The translations under genes and the position numbers were made by a program. DNA of 64,000 bases from Paenibacillus_V sp046244365 (lineage in GTDB: Bacteria; Bacillota; Bacilli; Paenibacillales; NBRC-103111), in assembly GCF_046244365.1 (NCBI RefSeq), contig NZ_CP176395.1, positions 4,650,001 through 4,714,000 of the forward strand, read 5' to 3'. The notes under the pieces are model-generated. The model was not told the DNA's origin. It was given only the letters and a program-made list of their open reading frames with translations, and searched no databases. Positions 51,947 to 60,381 of this stretch are shown here, in pieces; within the stretch, counting starts at the first letter, position 1, and each line of letters begins with the position of its first letter.

Positions 51947-52378
51947 TCACTCAATCACTACGGTGACGGTATCCCTTTCACCGGAGCGGATGTCAATGAT
52001 TTGCCCGTCAAGCTCGTTCTCTATTGCATCGATCAGCAAGTCGATATCGATATCCTTCACATATTTCGCAGCCTGCGGAATATTGGACGCGATGCTGTGC
52101 CCCGCTCCTAGAACAGCCTTCACCAGTTTAATCGGCAAATTGACGCTGACATTATCGTTTTCTTGGGATATTACCCGTATTTTCAACGTTTTGTCTAAAT
52201 AACCGCCGGATGCCGATGACTGTTTCTTAGCGTAGTCTGGTTTCCCCAGTACCTGCACGGCTTGCGATGTATGAGCCGTTTGCTTCTCCTTCAGCGCGTC
52301 AATCAACTCCGAAGCCTCGTTTGAATCAATTTTACCTTCCTGCATCATGGTCAGTACTTTGCCGATTTCTTCTTTCAT
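51947..52378 (-). CDS. Protein with short SHOCT-like N-terminus
   Basis: 143 residues from ATG 52378 (AAGGAGG eleven bases upstream). The N-terminus EIGKVLTMMQEGKIDSNEAS ELIDAL is a SHOCT-like helix pair (the last residues of the DUF2089 protein repeat the same theme: MLQNGEITADEAVKMLKNE). A beta-rich domain follows (LKIRVISQENDNVSVNLPIK) ending IDIRSGERDTVTVVIE, as in YvlB-type proteins. Function unknown; probably works with its neighbours in sensing envelope stress. Confidence 0.7.
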   Translation of the reverse strand: MKEEIGKVLTMMQEGKIDSNEASELIDALKEKQTAHTSQAVQVLGKPDYAKKQSSASGGYLDKTLKIRVISQENDNVSVNLPIKLVKAVLGAGHSIASNIPQAAKYVKDIDIDLLIDAIENELDGQIIDIRSGERDTVTVVIE

Positions 52379-52394
52379 CGATTCTTCAGCCTCC

Positions 52395-52760
52395 TTATTC
52401 ATTCTTCAACATTTTGACCGCTTCATCCGCGGTGATTTCGCCATTCTGAAGCATGGAAATGACCTTCTTCTCATCGACTTCCGGCTTTTTCTGCGTTTCG
52501 TATCCTAGGGCCGTAATAATATCATTGAGCTTGCCGCGCACCGTCGGGTAAGAGATGCCGAGCTCTTTCTCAACTTCCTTTATGTTACCCCTGTTTACTA
52601 GAAAGGTGATCACAAAATGGAGCTGTTCCGGCGAGAGCAGAGCCAGCTTTGATAATTCAAACTTGTTCTCAATCGTCGTCCGGCAATGTCCGCATTCCAG
52701 CTTGACGGCGTATAGCGGATGGTTGCATACGGGACACTGTGTGATGATGGGATATTTCAT
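52395..52760 (-). CDS. DUF2089-family zinc-ribbon / HTH protein
   Basis: 121 residues; start at ATG 52760. A zinc-ribbon is formed by CPVCNHPL and LECGHCRT; a helix-turn-helix-like segment follows (LSPEQLHFVITFLVNRGNIK EVEKELGISYPTVRGKLNDI), then a short SHOCT-like tail. This is the normal layout of DUF2089 proteins, thought to be regulators. First gene of a five-gene operon ending with a DrrAB-like exporter, and thus the likely regulator of it. Confidence 0.85.
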   Translation of the reverse strand: MKYPIITQCPVCNHPLYAVKLECGHCRTTIENKFELSKLALLSPEQLHFVITFLVNRGNIKEVEKELGISYPTVRGKLNDIITALGYETQKKPEVDEKKVISMLQNGEITADEAVKMLKNE

Positions 52761-53719
52761 ACTCTACTCCTTTCTTTTTTTGAATTATAAATCAACATAT
52801 TCAATTTGTAAATGCGTAATATTAATTATATTAATTCAATAATTAATTTTGTTGATTTTTAAGTTGTTATCCGTTTAAAAAAATGTTCTATTAATAAAAG
52901 CAAACACAGCCGTTGATTGATATACTGCCTTCTTCATGCTTCGAAATTGTAATCGACCGTTGCTAACGAGGTGTTCCTGCCCCTGCCGGATTCATTCAAT
53001 CCCGTCATCGCCTCGTTCGCAGCGTTATGGACCCCATCATGGCATAACACGCAATCTATTCGGTACTGTACAAATTTTGTATTGCTGTATTCCGTTCCGT
53101 ACTCCATGCTGTATTCTTTTCGGCGTTCTAAATCGCTTCCGGCCGCAGCTTCAAAGTATAGAAATCACCGAAGGAAATAACGCGGATATAGTGGTCCAAG
53201 GTGACGGAATCGTATTCTTCCCTAGAGCAGATGTTTTTTTGATTGCTCCCTTCGTAACGGAAGATCCCAACTACCCTCATCCCGCCGATTTCGCTTCCAC
53301 AGGCGTCGCAAGCGGAAAGGTAAGCGTAAACTCTAAACCTCCCCTATTTACTATTACCTGTAAGTGATTTTGCTGTGTTATTCTGTATGTTAGCTTAGCA
53401 CACTGGTCAAAGAGATTATTAGCATCCTTACCAATACCCCTATCTTCCATAGGGTCAAGCCGTATCGTTCGTCCGCGACAAGAACCTGTCCGGATGAACA
53501 CAAAAAACCGCAACCTATGCGGGTATAATTCGGCGTATTTTCTTGTCGTCAGAAACTTCCGGAGCTCGGCAGAATGCCTATTGCGCGCTTCATTAGCAGA
53601 CATCTGCTCACACTTAATTCGGCCCCCGTCTGTAGCAAATGTCACTGACTTCAAATCACTTGTTATTATACAATGGAAAGAAGATAACTATTTCGACTGC
53701 TTAATGGAGGTAAAGAGGA
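52761..53719. other. 959-base region with no confident gene
   Basis: The DUF2089 promoter lies at its left end in very AT-rich sequence. The ORF at 52936-53367 on the plus strand, with residues such as EITEGNNADIVVQGDGIVFF, and the minus frame ending ...QVIVNRGGLEFTLTFPL near 53300 overlap each other. One could be a gene fragment, but neither has a start signal. A family-2 repeat is at 53478-53550, and the last bases carry the GGAGG of the next gene. Confidence 0.5.
53478..53550 (+). repeat. Family-2 palindromic repeat, copy A6 (left arm lost)
   Basis: ACAAGAACCTGTCC (53478-53491), the small hairpin ACCGCAACCTATGCGGGT and the third box TTTCTTGTCGTC (53539-53550). Confidence 0.55.
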
Positions 53720-54019
53720 ATGAAACAAGAGCATATCGTCCATTTTAAAATGATAAGCAAGGCGGGAACGCGGCTGCTAAGAGGACTTATTTATTTGGAG
53801 GAAAATCAAGAGCCTACCATACAAGACTTTGAGCAGTGCCTTAAAGACTGTGGTCACGATGTACGCATAGAAAATAAAGAGCAGTTCATTTTCAAAGCGT
53901 TTAAACCCGGAGAGGAGTATCTTATCGATGTTCTGGAAGATTACGAGGATTCTCATACGAGGGATCGGCATGCTGAAAGCTTGTTCAAAACGTTTACGAA
54001 AGACAACAATCCCTTTTAG
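53720..54019 (+). CDS. Small hypothetical protein
   Basis: 99 residues; GGAGG nine bases before ATG. The sequence is charged and probably an alpha/beta fold: HIVHFKMISKAGTRLLRGLI, YLEENQEPTIQDFEQCLKDC, EEYLIDVLEDYED. No known motif and no operon partner. The strong ribosome site and the even codon pattern make it a likely gene. Confidence 0.7.
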   Translation: MKQEHIVHFKMISKAGTRLLRGLIYLEENQEPTIQDFEQCLKDCGHDVRIENKEQFIFKAFKPGEEYLIDVLEDYEDSHTRDRHAESLFKTFTKDNNPF

Positions 54020-54129
54020 TATGCAAATAAGCCTAATTTCTCAATCTTTTTCTTACAATTAATGTAGGAACATGTGTCTTTGGACACCGCGAAACGTACT
54101 CGTGTCCGAATTGGGCCCGCTTTATACGC

Positions 54130-54285
54130 CTAATCCCTTGCCACCCACCGCACGGGTCTAACCGGCTCGACGCCTGCGATTAAAGGCCGCTCGCGCTGAA
54201 TGACGGCCAGCACTTCTTCTTGAGAGAGTCGGCATGAGCTTGAGCATCGCGCCACAGCTCAGTGACCCAGAACTCTTGTAAACAT
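54130..54285 (-). pseudogene. Antibiotic-biosynthesis-monooxygenase-like gene, frameshifted remnant
   Basis: ATG 54285 has GGAGG upstream but the frame stops after nine codons. The neighbouring frame reads EFWVTELWRDAQAHADSL, and a further shift gives SQEEVLAVIQRERPLIAGVE before a TAG at 54132-54130. EFWVTE.W.D..AH..SL is the C-terminal pattern of quinol/antibiotic monooxygenases (ABM). The N-terminal half is missing. Confidence 0.65.
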
Positions 54286-54333
54286 TTCCTATTCCTCCAT
54301 TTCATTATTGGCTTAAGCACTTCAAGCATACAA

Positions 54334-54366
54334 AAAAACCACTGACAATTACGGTCAGTGGTTTTT
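54334..54366. terminator. Terminator after the ArsR operon
   Basis: AAAAACCACTGAC (54334-54346) and GTCAGTGGTTTTT (54354-54366), perfect, with a 7-base loop. On the minus strand it ends the ArsR-AHSA1-DoxX message. Confidence 0.85.
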
Positions 54367-54413
54367 CCTTAGCCTGGCAAAACAAGACTTGAGGTTCTTT
54401 GAATCGCTCTTCT

Positions 54414-54773
54414 TCATGCTACCTGTTGCACGACTACCAGAGTCGCTGCAATCAAAGTAATCACAAAGGCCGGTATCGCACTTCCGACAGGATGCTTGAC
54501 TCTGAAATGTGAAAGACATGCCACCAGCATCGTAATGCCAATCCAAATGCCTGCCCATACGGCCACTACCGGATTCCAGTATCCGATTACAAGTCCGGCT
54601 GCCCCGGCTAATTGAACGAGCCCAGTAACAACTCGAAACCATTGCGGAAGTTTAATCGACTCGAACATTTCAACGAAATTTTTCGCACCTACCAGCTTGC
54701 TTCCGCCGCCAAAGGCCATGGTGACGAGCAGAAAACTTTGTAATATAACGAAAATGATCGTTATAAAATTCAC
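54414..54773 (-). CDS. DoxX-family membrane protein
   Basis: About 119 residues. Four membrane segments with the DoxX signature GGGSKLVGAKNFVEMFESIKLPQWFR after the first, then LVQLAGAAGLVIGYW and a closing AIPAFVITLIAATLVV. The start is uncertain: GTG at 54773 lies directly on AGGGAGG, which is too close, and a rarer start a few codons on may be used. Third gene of the ArsR operon. DoxX proteins are tied to redox and membrane stress. Confidence 0.75.
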   Translation of the reverse strand: MNFITIIFVILQSFLLVTMAFGGGSKLVGAKNFVEMFESIKLPQWFRVVTGLVQLAGAAGLVIGYWNPVVAVWAGIWIGITMLVACLSHFRVKHPVGSAIPAFVITLIAATLVVVQQVA

Positions 54774-54786
54774 CTCCCTTTTACAA

Positions 54787-55206
54787 CTAGGCCAATGCCT
54801 TTTCAAGCTCGCCGCACCATTTACCCCAGCCATACCTAGCGCCTTCAAGACCATGAACATTGGCGAATCCGGTTTGTTCGAGATGAAGGTTAACCTTTCC
54901 TTCTCCTAAATCCTGCAGCGTCCAGGTGACCGTGTGCTTCTCTCCTCCGCTGGCCCAAGTATAGGACACCCGGTTTGGTGCCTCCACGATAAGCACTTCG
55001 CCGTCAATAATGCCATCCCAATATTCGGACGGCTGCGTGCGAAATTGAAAACGGTGTCCCACGACGGGCTTAAAATCATTTTCCATCGCCTGACCTGTGT
55101 GGATGTTGGCCACCCACTTGGCAAGCTTGCTTGAATCGGTTAAGGCGGACCAAAGCTTCTCGATCGATGTCGTGTACTGAAAATCCAAGGATAATACTAA
55201 ACTCAT
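54787..55206 (-). CDS. AHSA1/SRPBCC-domain protein
   Basis: 139 residues from ATG 55206, which overlaps the ArsR stop by four bases and has GGAGG upstream. The fold is shown by LDFQYTTSIEKLWSALTDSSKLAKWV, DGEVLIVEAPNRVSYTWASG and a closing GKWCGELEKAL. Pairing of an ArsR repressor with AHSA1 is very common in Bacillota; the ligand is unknown. Confidence 0.9.
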   Translation of the reverse strand: MSLVLSLDFQYTTSIEKLWSALTDSSKLAKWVANIHTGQAMENDFKPVVGHRFQFRTQPSEYWDGIIDGEVLIVEAPNRVSYTWASGGEKHTVTWTLQDLGEGKVNLHLEQTGFANVHGLEGARYGWGKWCGELEKALA

Positions 55207-55532
55207 TCTTCTTCCTCCTCTAATAGTTTGTTCAAGCGCAACATATTCGCACTCCAGAACTTGCTGTAGAAAGCTAACCAATCTTGAATTTCTCTGAGTG
55301 GAGAGGCGTTTAGCCTAAACAGCGTTTCTCTGCCGACTTTTCGGTCAAGTACCAGTCCGGCCTCTTTCAAGATTGTCAAATGCTTGGATACCGCTGTTCG
55401 GCCCATTTGAAACTGTGCCGTTAATTCATGAAGCGGCATCTCTGTCGCTTCTGCTAACAGACGAATCAGTCGTCGCCTAGTCGGATCTGCAATCGCGTCA
55501 AACACATCCCGCAACTGGTTGTTCTCGCTCAC
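55203..55532 (-). CDS. ArsR-family repressor
   Basis: 109 residues from GTG 55532 (AGGAGAGGG upstream). Winged helix-turn-helix: LRDVFDAIADPTRRRLIRLL, LHELTAQFQMGRTAVSKHLT ILKEAGLVLDRKVGRETLFRL. There are no metal-binding Cys residues in the DNA-recognition helix, so it is not an arsenic sensor but the 'AHSA1-linked' branch. Likely binds the two GACACCATTTGGTG(T/A)C palindromes in its own promoter. Confidence 0.92.
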   Translation of the reverse strand: MSENNQLRDVFDAIADPTRRRLIRLLAEATEMPLHELTAQFQMGRTAVSKHLTILKEAGLVLDRKVGRETLFRLNASPLREIQDWLAFYSKFWSANMLRLNKLLEEEEE

Positions 55533-55570
55533 AACACCCTCTCCTAAACATTTTGTTTTTTTCTCGATTG

Positions 55571-55622
55571 GACACCATTTGGTGACAATTTGATTATAGG
55601 ACACCATTTGGTGTCGTGTCAA
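55571..55622 (-). promoter_or_regulatory. ArsR promoter with two operators
   Basis: On the minus strand TTGACA (55622-55617), 18 bases, TATAAT (55598-55593): a near-perfect promoter. A perfect palindrome GACACCATTTGGTGTC (55600-55615, + strand) fills the spacer and a second copy (55571-55586, one mismatch) lies just past the -10. Centres are 29 bases apart. Binding at either site would block transcription. Confidence 0.85.
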
Positions 55623-56048
55623 TAACTTTTTTAAACTAACTCCACATGAAAACTCTCAATCAGCAATGTGTAATCAACTATTGATATTATGTGTGCCATT
55701 TGGCTCCTTGCTTCAGATATTTTCAGAGCAGTTAAATGGCGGCCGCTCCTTGGCTTCCCCTGTTCAACATTTGTTAACAAAAAGGCTATGTTAAACTTTG
55801 TTGTTGATATTTGATATATACGAACTAATGTTCTATAATTAGGGTAATATCACTGTTCGGAGATGATTTACCCAAGGATTTAAAGGAACTGAAGAGACTT
55901 GCTGATACATTGGACGTATACTGTGACTTATCTTTGTTATCATGAACTGTGACAAGATGTTAATCGTTTGGAAGGAATTAGTAATTCTTGATAGAATAAA
56001 TATGAAGATGATCAGGTAATAAATTTGTACACATAAGGAGATAAAACT
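55623..56048. other. Gap with a short gene remnant
   Basis: At 55859-55945 (+) a frame reads GDDLPKDLKELKRLADTLDV YCDLSLLS then stops; it looks like the end of a small gene but has no start. The VOC gene's ribosome site AAGGAG lies at the right end. Nothing else seen. Confidence 0.4.
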
Positions 56049-56501
56049 ATGGCAAAAAACAAATTACTTAGAATGGACAATGTTGGCATCGTTGTAGAAT
56101 CCCTTGATGACGCAATCTCTTTCTTCGAGGAGATTGGCTTGAAGCTCGAAGGGCGAGCTACTGTCGAAGGTGAATGGGCTGGTCGCGTAACCGGGCTGGG
56201 TTCACAGTGTGTAGAGATTGCTATGATGGTTACCCCAGATGGCCACAGCCGACTTGAACTTTCGCGATTTCTCACCCCACCTACTATATCAGATCACCGA
56301 ACTGCTCCTGTAAATGCCCTCGGTTATCTACGCGTCATGTTCACCGTTGAAGACATTGACGAAATGGTATCCAGACTCACTAAGCATGGTGCTCAGCTCG
56401 TTGGCGAAGTGGTTCAGTACGAGGACTCGTATCGGCTCTGCTACATTCGTGGAAATGAAGGACTTCTAATCGGTTTGGCGGAACAACTCGGTAATAAATA
56501 A
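56049..56501 (+). CDS. VOC-family protein
   Basis: 150 residues; AAGGAG eight bases before ATG. Two paired beta-alpha-beta units, LLRMDNVGIVVESLDDAISFFEEIGL and INALGYLRVMFTVEDIDEMV-like (NALGYLRVMFTVEDID), make one complete VOC module. The end YIRGNEGLLIGLAEQL has Glu in the metal-ligand place. It is the full-length counterpart of the broken VOC gene at 9873. Function unknown. Confidence 0.88.
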   Translation: MAKNKLLRMDNVGIVVESLDDAISFFEEIGLKLEGRATVEGEWAGRVTGLGSQCVEIAMMVTPDGHSRLELSRFLTPPTISDHRTAPVNALGYLRVMFTVEDIDEMVSRLTKHGAQLVGEVVQYEDSYRLCYIRGNEGLLIGLAEQLGNK

Positions 56502-56666
56502 GTGACGTTTAAAAGAAGACTTAACTGAAATATACATTAGAGTAAAAATAGAAACAGAAAAGCAGTGTGAACATATCTCGAAGAAGTCGGGTGCATCATA
56601 TTAACACCGCATTCACGCTCCGGGTCTGGGCGACCCTCGGTCCCGGAAACAATATAGCCAACAAAA

Positions 56667-56706
56667 AAAGCTGAGCATTTCCCCAATAAAGGATATGCTC
56701 AGCTTT
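56667..56706. terminator. Terminator after the sialidase-like gene
   Basis: AAAAGCTGAGCAT and ATGCTCAGCTTTT arms with a 15-base loop, about 35 bases past the stop on the minus strand; T-runs on both sides. Confidence 0.8.
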
Positions 56707-56742
56707 TGTTTTCTAAAAGGAATCGATCACCGTCAATTGTCT

Positions 56743-58194
56743 CTATACCGGTACTCGAAAAGCATCAATGGAATGGAAGGTGATGTAATTCGCATTATGA
56801 AAATTGCAAGCTCCGTTGATGGCGGTTCTGGAAACAGCTGCTATCCGGTCCCCGTCAAAAATCCAATCCACATACTGAAATCCTACCATGGAGCTATCCT
56901 CCGTCCAACCGTTATGCTCATAGTTCAAAATATCGCGAACGGCAGTCCATTCCTCCAGATTGTCGGAAACGGCAAGCGTCAGGATGTTGCGTTGATAAAT
57001 ATTTTCGGAATCGACGCGGTTGACCAGCGACCAGTACTGTTTGGACTTCGGATCATAAGCGATCGTGAACTTGGACATGCTGCCGTGGAACGGAATCACC
57101 TTCCGGAACGTCATCGGCTCCGCGGGGCGCTCCTTATCGACGTTTAGCATGATGGCTCGGCCGTAATCCGGCGTTCCGCCGTTCGTATTGTATCGCAGTA
57201 CATTGACGAGATCGCCTCCCGGCGTGATAGCAATGTTCCCTTCCAGCACACTGGGAGCGTCACCTCCCTCAATCGTGTCCGGCCAGCCGTCATCATAAGG
57301 GAGGAACGGCGGCACCGTCCAACTGGCTGGATCGAGCAGATCCGCGTCCTCCGAAGCGGACACAACTCCTGCCTTGTGACCGCCAAGCATCCAGGAGCCG
57401 AACTCCAAAGCGGTCCAGATGCGTCCGTGATGAACGACGACTGGCACCGGAGCTTTATGCGGTCCGCCTGTTTTCCGTGATCCTCCTGCAAGGATGGTAC
57501 GGGGAGCGCTCCACGTTTCACCCCCGTCCACGGATGCGCCGATGAGCAGTTTGCCGTATTCCGTGCTGCAGGCGATCATATACAAACGATCGCGGTGGAC
57601 GAACAATTTGCCCCAGAAGCACGGATACAAATACGTAACGAACGTCCAGTTGTTACCCTCGTCCTCCGAACGGAAGACGACGGTCAGATTTTGACCGCCC
57701 TCCCCCCAGTATACGTCGTGGGATGCCAGAAGCCGTCCGTCGGGAAGCCGGACAAGCGAAGGACTGGCTGGGGAACGCCCGGAAAAATCATATGTGTAAT
57801 CGTCCGGATGAATGTAGTTGATCACCGTGCCGGGGACGATCCCAGGCCGAACTAGCCGCACCGGGCTATGCGCGACGATTCGCTGCGATTGACGGTCAAC
57901 AGCCGTCAATCGCACTTCGTAATCTCGTCCGTTTTCAAGCGAGGTTATCGTCAAGGTTCCCGACGGTCCTTCAATCGCACGGATATGTTTCCCGACATCC
58001 CCTTTTTGGCCGTATTCCGCCCGATACTCCAGCCTGTCCGGATTGACATCTATACGATGCTGCCAATCCATTCGCACACAACCGTCTCCCGGCGCCAGGC
58101 GGGTGATATGCAAATCCCTCCCGGCTTCGTTTGAGCCCGTCGCTGCTCGGAACAGCTCGTTCTGATCCTTTATGCCCCAAGATTGCGTATCCAT
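56743..58194 (-). CDS. Sialidase-like BNR-repeat protein with N-terminal Fn3-like domain
   Basis: 483 residues; AAAGGAG precedes the ATG. Residues 1-120 form a fibronectin-III-like domain (ITSLENGRDYEVRLTAVD). The propeller that follows has SLVRLPDGRLLASHD, where R-L-P is the RIP-like motif of sialidases, and Asp-boxes SEDEGNNWTF and SVDGGETWSA. No signal peptide, so it may act inside the cell. True sialidase activity is doubtful because the three-Arg cluster is not evident. It follows a GH78 fragment by 12 bases. Confidence 0.75.
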   Translation of the reverse strand: MDTQSWGIKDQNELFRAATGSNEAGRDLHITRLAPGDGCVRMDWQHRIDVNPDRLEYRAEYGQKGDVGKHIRAIEGPSGTLTITSLENGRDYEVRLTAVDRQSQRIVAHSPVRLVRPGIVPGTVINYIHPDDYTYDFSGRSPASPSLVRLPDGRLLASHDVYWGEGGQNLTVVFRSEDEGNNWTFVTYLYPCFWGKLFVHRDRLYMIACSTEYGKLLIGASVDGGETWSAPRTILAGGSRKTGGPHKAPVPVVVHHGRIWTALEFGSWMLGGHKAGVVSASEDADLLDPASWTVPPFLPYDDGWPDTIEGGDAPSVLEGNIAITPGGDLVNVLRYNTNGGTPDYGRAIMLNVDKERPAEPMTFRKVIPFHGSMSKFTIAYDPKSKQYWSLVNRVDSENIYQRNILTLAVSDNLEEWTAVRDILNYEHNGWTEDSSMVGFQYVDWIFDGDRIAAVSRTAINGACNFHNANYITFHSIDAFRVPV

Positions 58195-58206
58195 ACCGGT
58201 CTCCTT

Positions 58207-58839
58207 TCATGCCCGCATTGCTTCATGCAGATTTACCGTAATCCCGAAGCGCTTTGCTTCCGGAATTTCCATTCGTTCCCCGTTCGGCAGAACGATTTCG
58301 ACAGGAATAAGCGGAGGTCCATCCAAAGCCAAGCTGAATTTGTTCGAACTTTCAACGTACCATTCCACTTTCACGTTACCGTGAGGCGTAGCGACTTCGC
58401 CCTTAGCCCAAGTCAAATGGCCGGTTTGAGGAGCGACGCGAATTCGTTTAAAGCCCGGCTCGGCAGGCTTAACGCCTAATATTTCGGCTGTAAATTCATA
58501 CAGAGGAACCGCCCCCCAGGCGTGGCAATCGCTTCGCTGCGATACCGGGTCCTCCACCCATGTCGTCAAATTCAAGCTCGCAAGCCGCCGCCAAATATCC
58601 CACATCTCGAAAGAATGCCGATAAAGTCCTGAAGCCGACAGCGCACGGAACAGAAAATAGGACATGGCATAGGATACCGCCGGGAGCGTATCATCCTTCA
58701 TCATCCTCAGTATCAGCGTTTGTGCTTGCTCCTCTTGAACCGTACCGGATATGACGCTCCAGATTTGCGCATGCTGACTGAAAGCGTCCGCTTCAGGCCC
58801 GTCGCGAAAAAGCTGTCTTTCCCTTGACCAACAGTTCAA
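58207..58839 (-). pseudogene. Alpha-L-rhamnosidase (GH78) C-terminal fragment
   Basis: 210 codons with no proper start. The end of the (alpha/alpha)6 barrel and the C-terminal beta-sandwich are recognisable: FSQHAQIWSVISGTV, SYFLFRALSASGLY, VEDPVSQRSDCHAWGAVPLYEF (the strongly conserved R-S-x-C-H-x-W-x-A/G) and GFKRIRVAPQTGHLTWAKGEV. Whole enzymes have 700-1000 residues, so the catalytic region is gone. It shows that this locus once handled rhamnosides. The 158 bases between it and the next gene give no readable remainder. Confidence 0.8.
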
Positions 58840-58997
58840 ACGTACTGCTTTCCACGGTAGCCTCGTGATGTAATCTCAATTTCTTGTGTCCAGATTCCAA
58901 AAGCGCAAGTGTTATTCTCCTAATAAGACATTTGCTAACTTTCGGGGGCAGTGCGCCAAATAAATAACCGTCCGGGAAACCGAACGGTTGGTTCAAG

Positions 58998-60218
58998 CTA
59001 AGGACGCGCCCATTTAGGGCCTTGCCACGTATGGATAAAGTACCATGTCTCTCCGTTCGGAGCTGCCCACTTACGAGAGGCGGTCACTGTTTGCGGGCTC
59101 AACAGCATCTCATAGGAACCGTCAAAGTACGGCTTGCTCAGCACGACGGACGATTCGGTCAGAGCGACCTCCACGAGTCCTTGCTCCACGCCAAGCTTCG
59201 CATCATTCTCCCAATCACCAGTCATCTGAACTGCCGCTTCCATGGAAGGATTTACCCACTTCCCCGTACCATCTATCAACACGAAATACCAGCTGTCCTG
59301 CTTGCCGAGGGCTTGCAGTGTTTGCGGGAGCTGCTCTTTCTCCTCCTTGTAGCCGGTAAAAGGAAGTTTGTAAAAATGAAACGGAGTCGTCATAACGACG
59401 CTTTGCTTCACCGGTTCTACCCGTTCAATTCCGAGTCCATAAGCTTGATCCTGATGAACCCACCGGAGGCCTTTCGGGGTCTCCACCTGATACCAGACGC
59501 TGGGAGGGACCATTCTCGCCTGTTGAGTGTACTTTGCCTTAGGCTGGACGACCTGAGGCTCCGGCCTAGGTTCGTCTCTCAGCGGTTTATCGAACGGGTA
59601 CGGATATACCTCCATGGAGCCGTCCAGCACAATCATGCCCTCTACAGGAGTGCCTACGTATCTCTCTGCAAAATGATAGGGACGAATCCACTGCTCTCCA
59701 AGCCAGGAGGTACGGATGAGATACCACCTTTCGTTTCCGAAACAGGCATTGTACGGGTCACATACCGGAATCGAGGCAATTGCTTGAACCTGCTGTGGAG
59801 CCAAAGCGTAAGAGGTGTGGAGGGCACCCGGGGTTTGATATAGCTCGGTTTGCTCCTGAAGCAGGGTGAGTGTTTGTTCCAGAACCGTCAGCTTACCGAA
59901 CTTGTAGGAGCCTTCCTTTAGGTTGAGCCAAGCCGGCCCGAGCCAGGTTTCTACGACAACCTTTTGCTTGCTGGAGATGCCGATCCATGTGCTTTGGTCC
60001 TCATTCAAAGCAAGTCGCACCGATTGCATCGAACCGAGAGCACCTATTGCTTCGCTCGGTTTGGTCTCGGCACTGGAATACAGAGTAAAATCACTGAGCA
60101 GGGTGACGTACGGCTGATTGATCTCTTCGCCTAATGTGGGCGCGGCGGGCTCCGCTTGTACCGCCAACGAAGGCAGCAGAAGCACCGCGGCCAACAGGGT
60201 AAGTAATCTTTTGTACAT
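58998..60218 (-). CDS. Exported protein with repeated SH3/GW-like modules
   Basis: 406 residues. Signal peptide cleaved near VQAEP. Then about five modules with W-Y/F-x-I/V-x-T-x(4)-G-x-x-W at the end: ETWLGPAWL, WYLIRTSWLGEQWIRP, WYQVETPKGLRWVHQ, WYFVLIDGTGKWVNP and WYFIHTWQGPKWARP. Such modules are beta-barrels that attach to wall polymers. No enzyme domain is seen. Start behind AAAAGGAG. Function not known; possibly a surface or wall-associated protein. Confidence 0.75.
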   Translation of the reverse strand: MYKRLLTLLAAVLLLPSLAVQAEPAAPTLGEEINQPYVTLLSDFTLYSSAETKPSEAIGALGSMQSVRLALNEDQSTWIGISSKQKVVVETWLGPAWLNLKEGSYKFGKLTVLEQTLTLLQEQTELYQTPGALHTSYALAPQQVQAIASIPVCDPYNACFGNERWYLIRTSWLGEQWIRPYHFAERYVGTPVEGMIVLDGSMEVYPYPFDKPLRDEPRPEPQVVQPKAKYTQQARMVPPSVWYQVETPKGLRWVHQDQAYGLGIERVEPVKQSVVMTTPFHFYKLPFTGYKEEKEQLPQTLQALGKQDSWYFVLIDGTGKWVNPSMEAAVQMTGDWENDAKLGVEQGLVEVALTESSVVLSKPYFDGSYEMLLSPQTVTASRKWAAPNGETWYFIHTWQGPKWARP

Positions 60219-60239
60219 AGTTTCACACTCCTTTTCTCC

Positions 60240-60326
60240 TTAGACGTATATTCCGCTAGAAAAGTTACCAGGCCGCTTCCAATACTCGGACGGGGTTTCT
60301 CCGGTCATGCACTTAAACACACGATA
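60240..60326 (-). pseudogene. Last residues of an AraC-family gene
   Basis: The minus frame reads YRVFKCMTGETPSEYWKRPG then NFSSGIYV and a stop. (S)RVFK..TG.TPSEY is the usual C-terminus of AraC regulators. Nothing of the rest remains, since a stop codon lies directly before it. Confidence 0.55.
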
Positions 60327-60381
60327 CTATTCCGATGGTTCCGGCAACTCATTCTCATTTTCCCTGACCAATAGTAAACCG

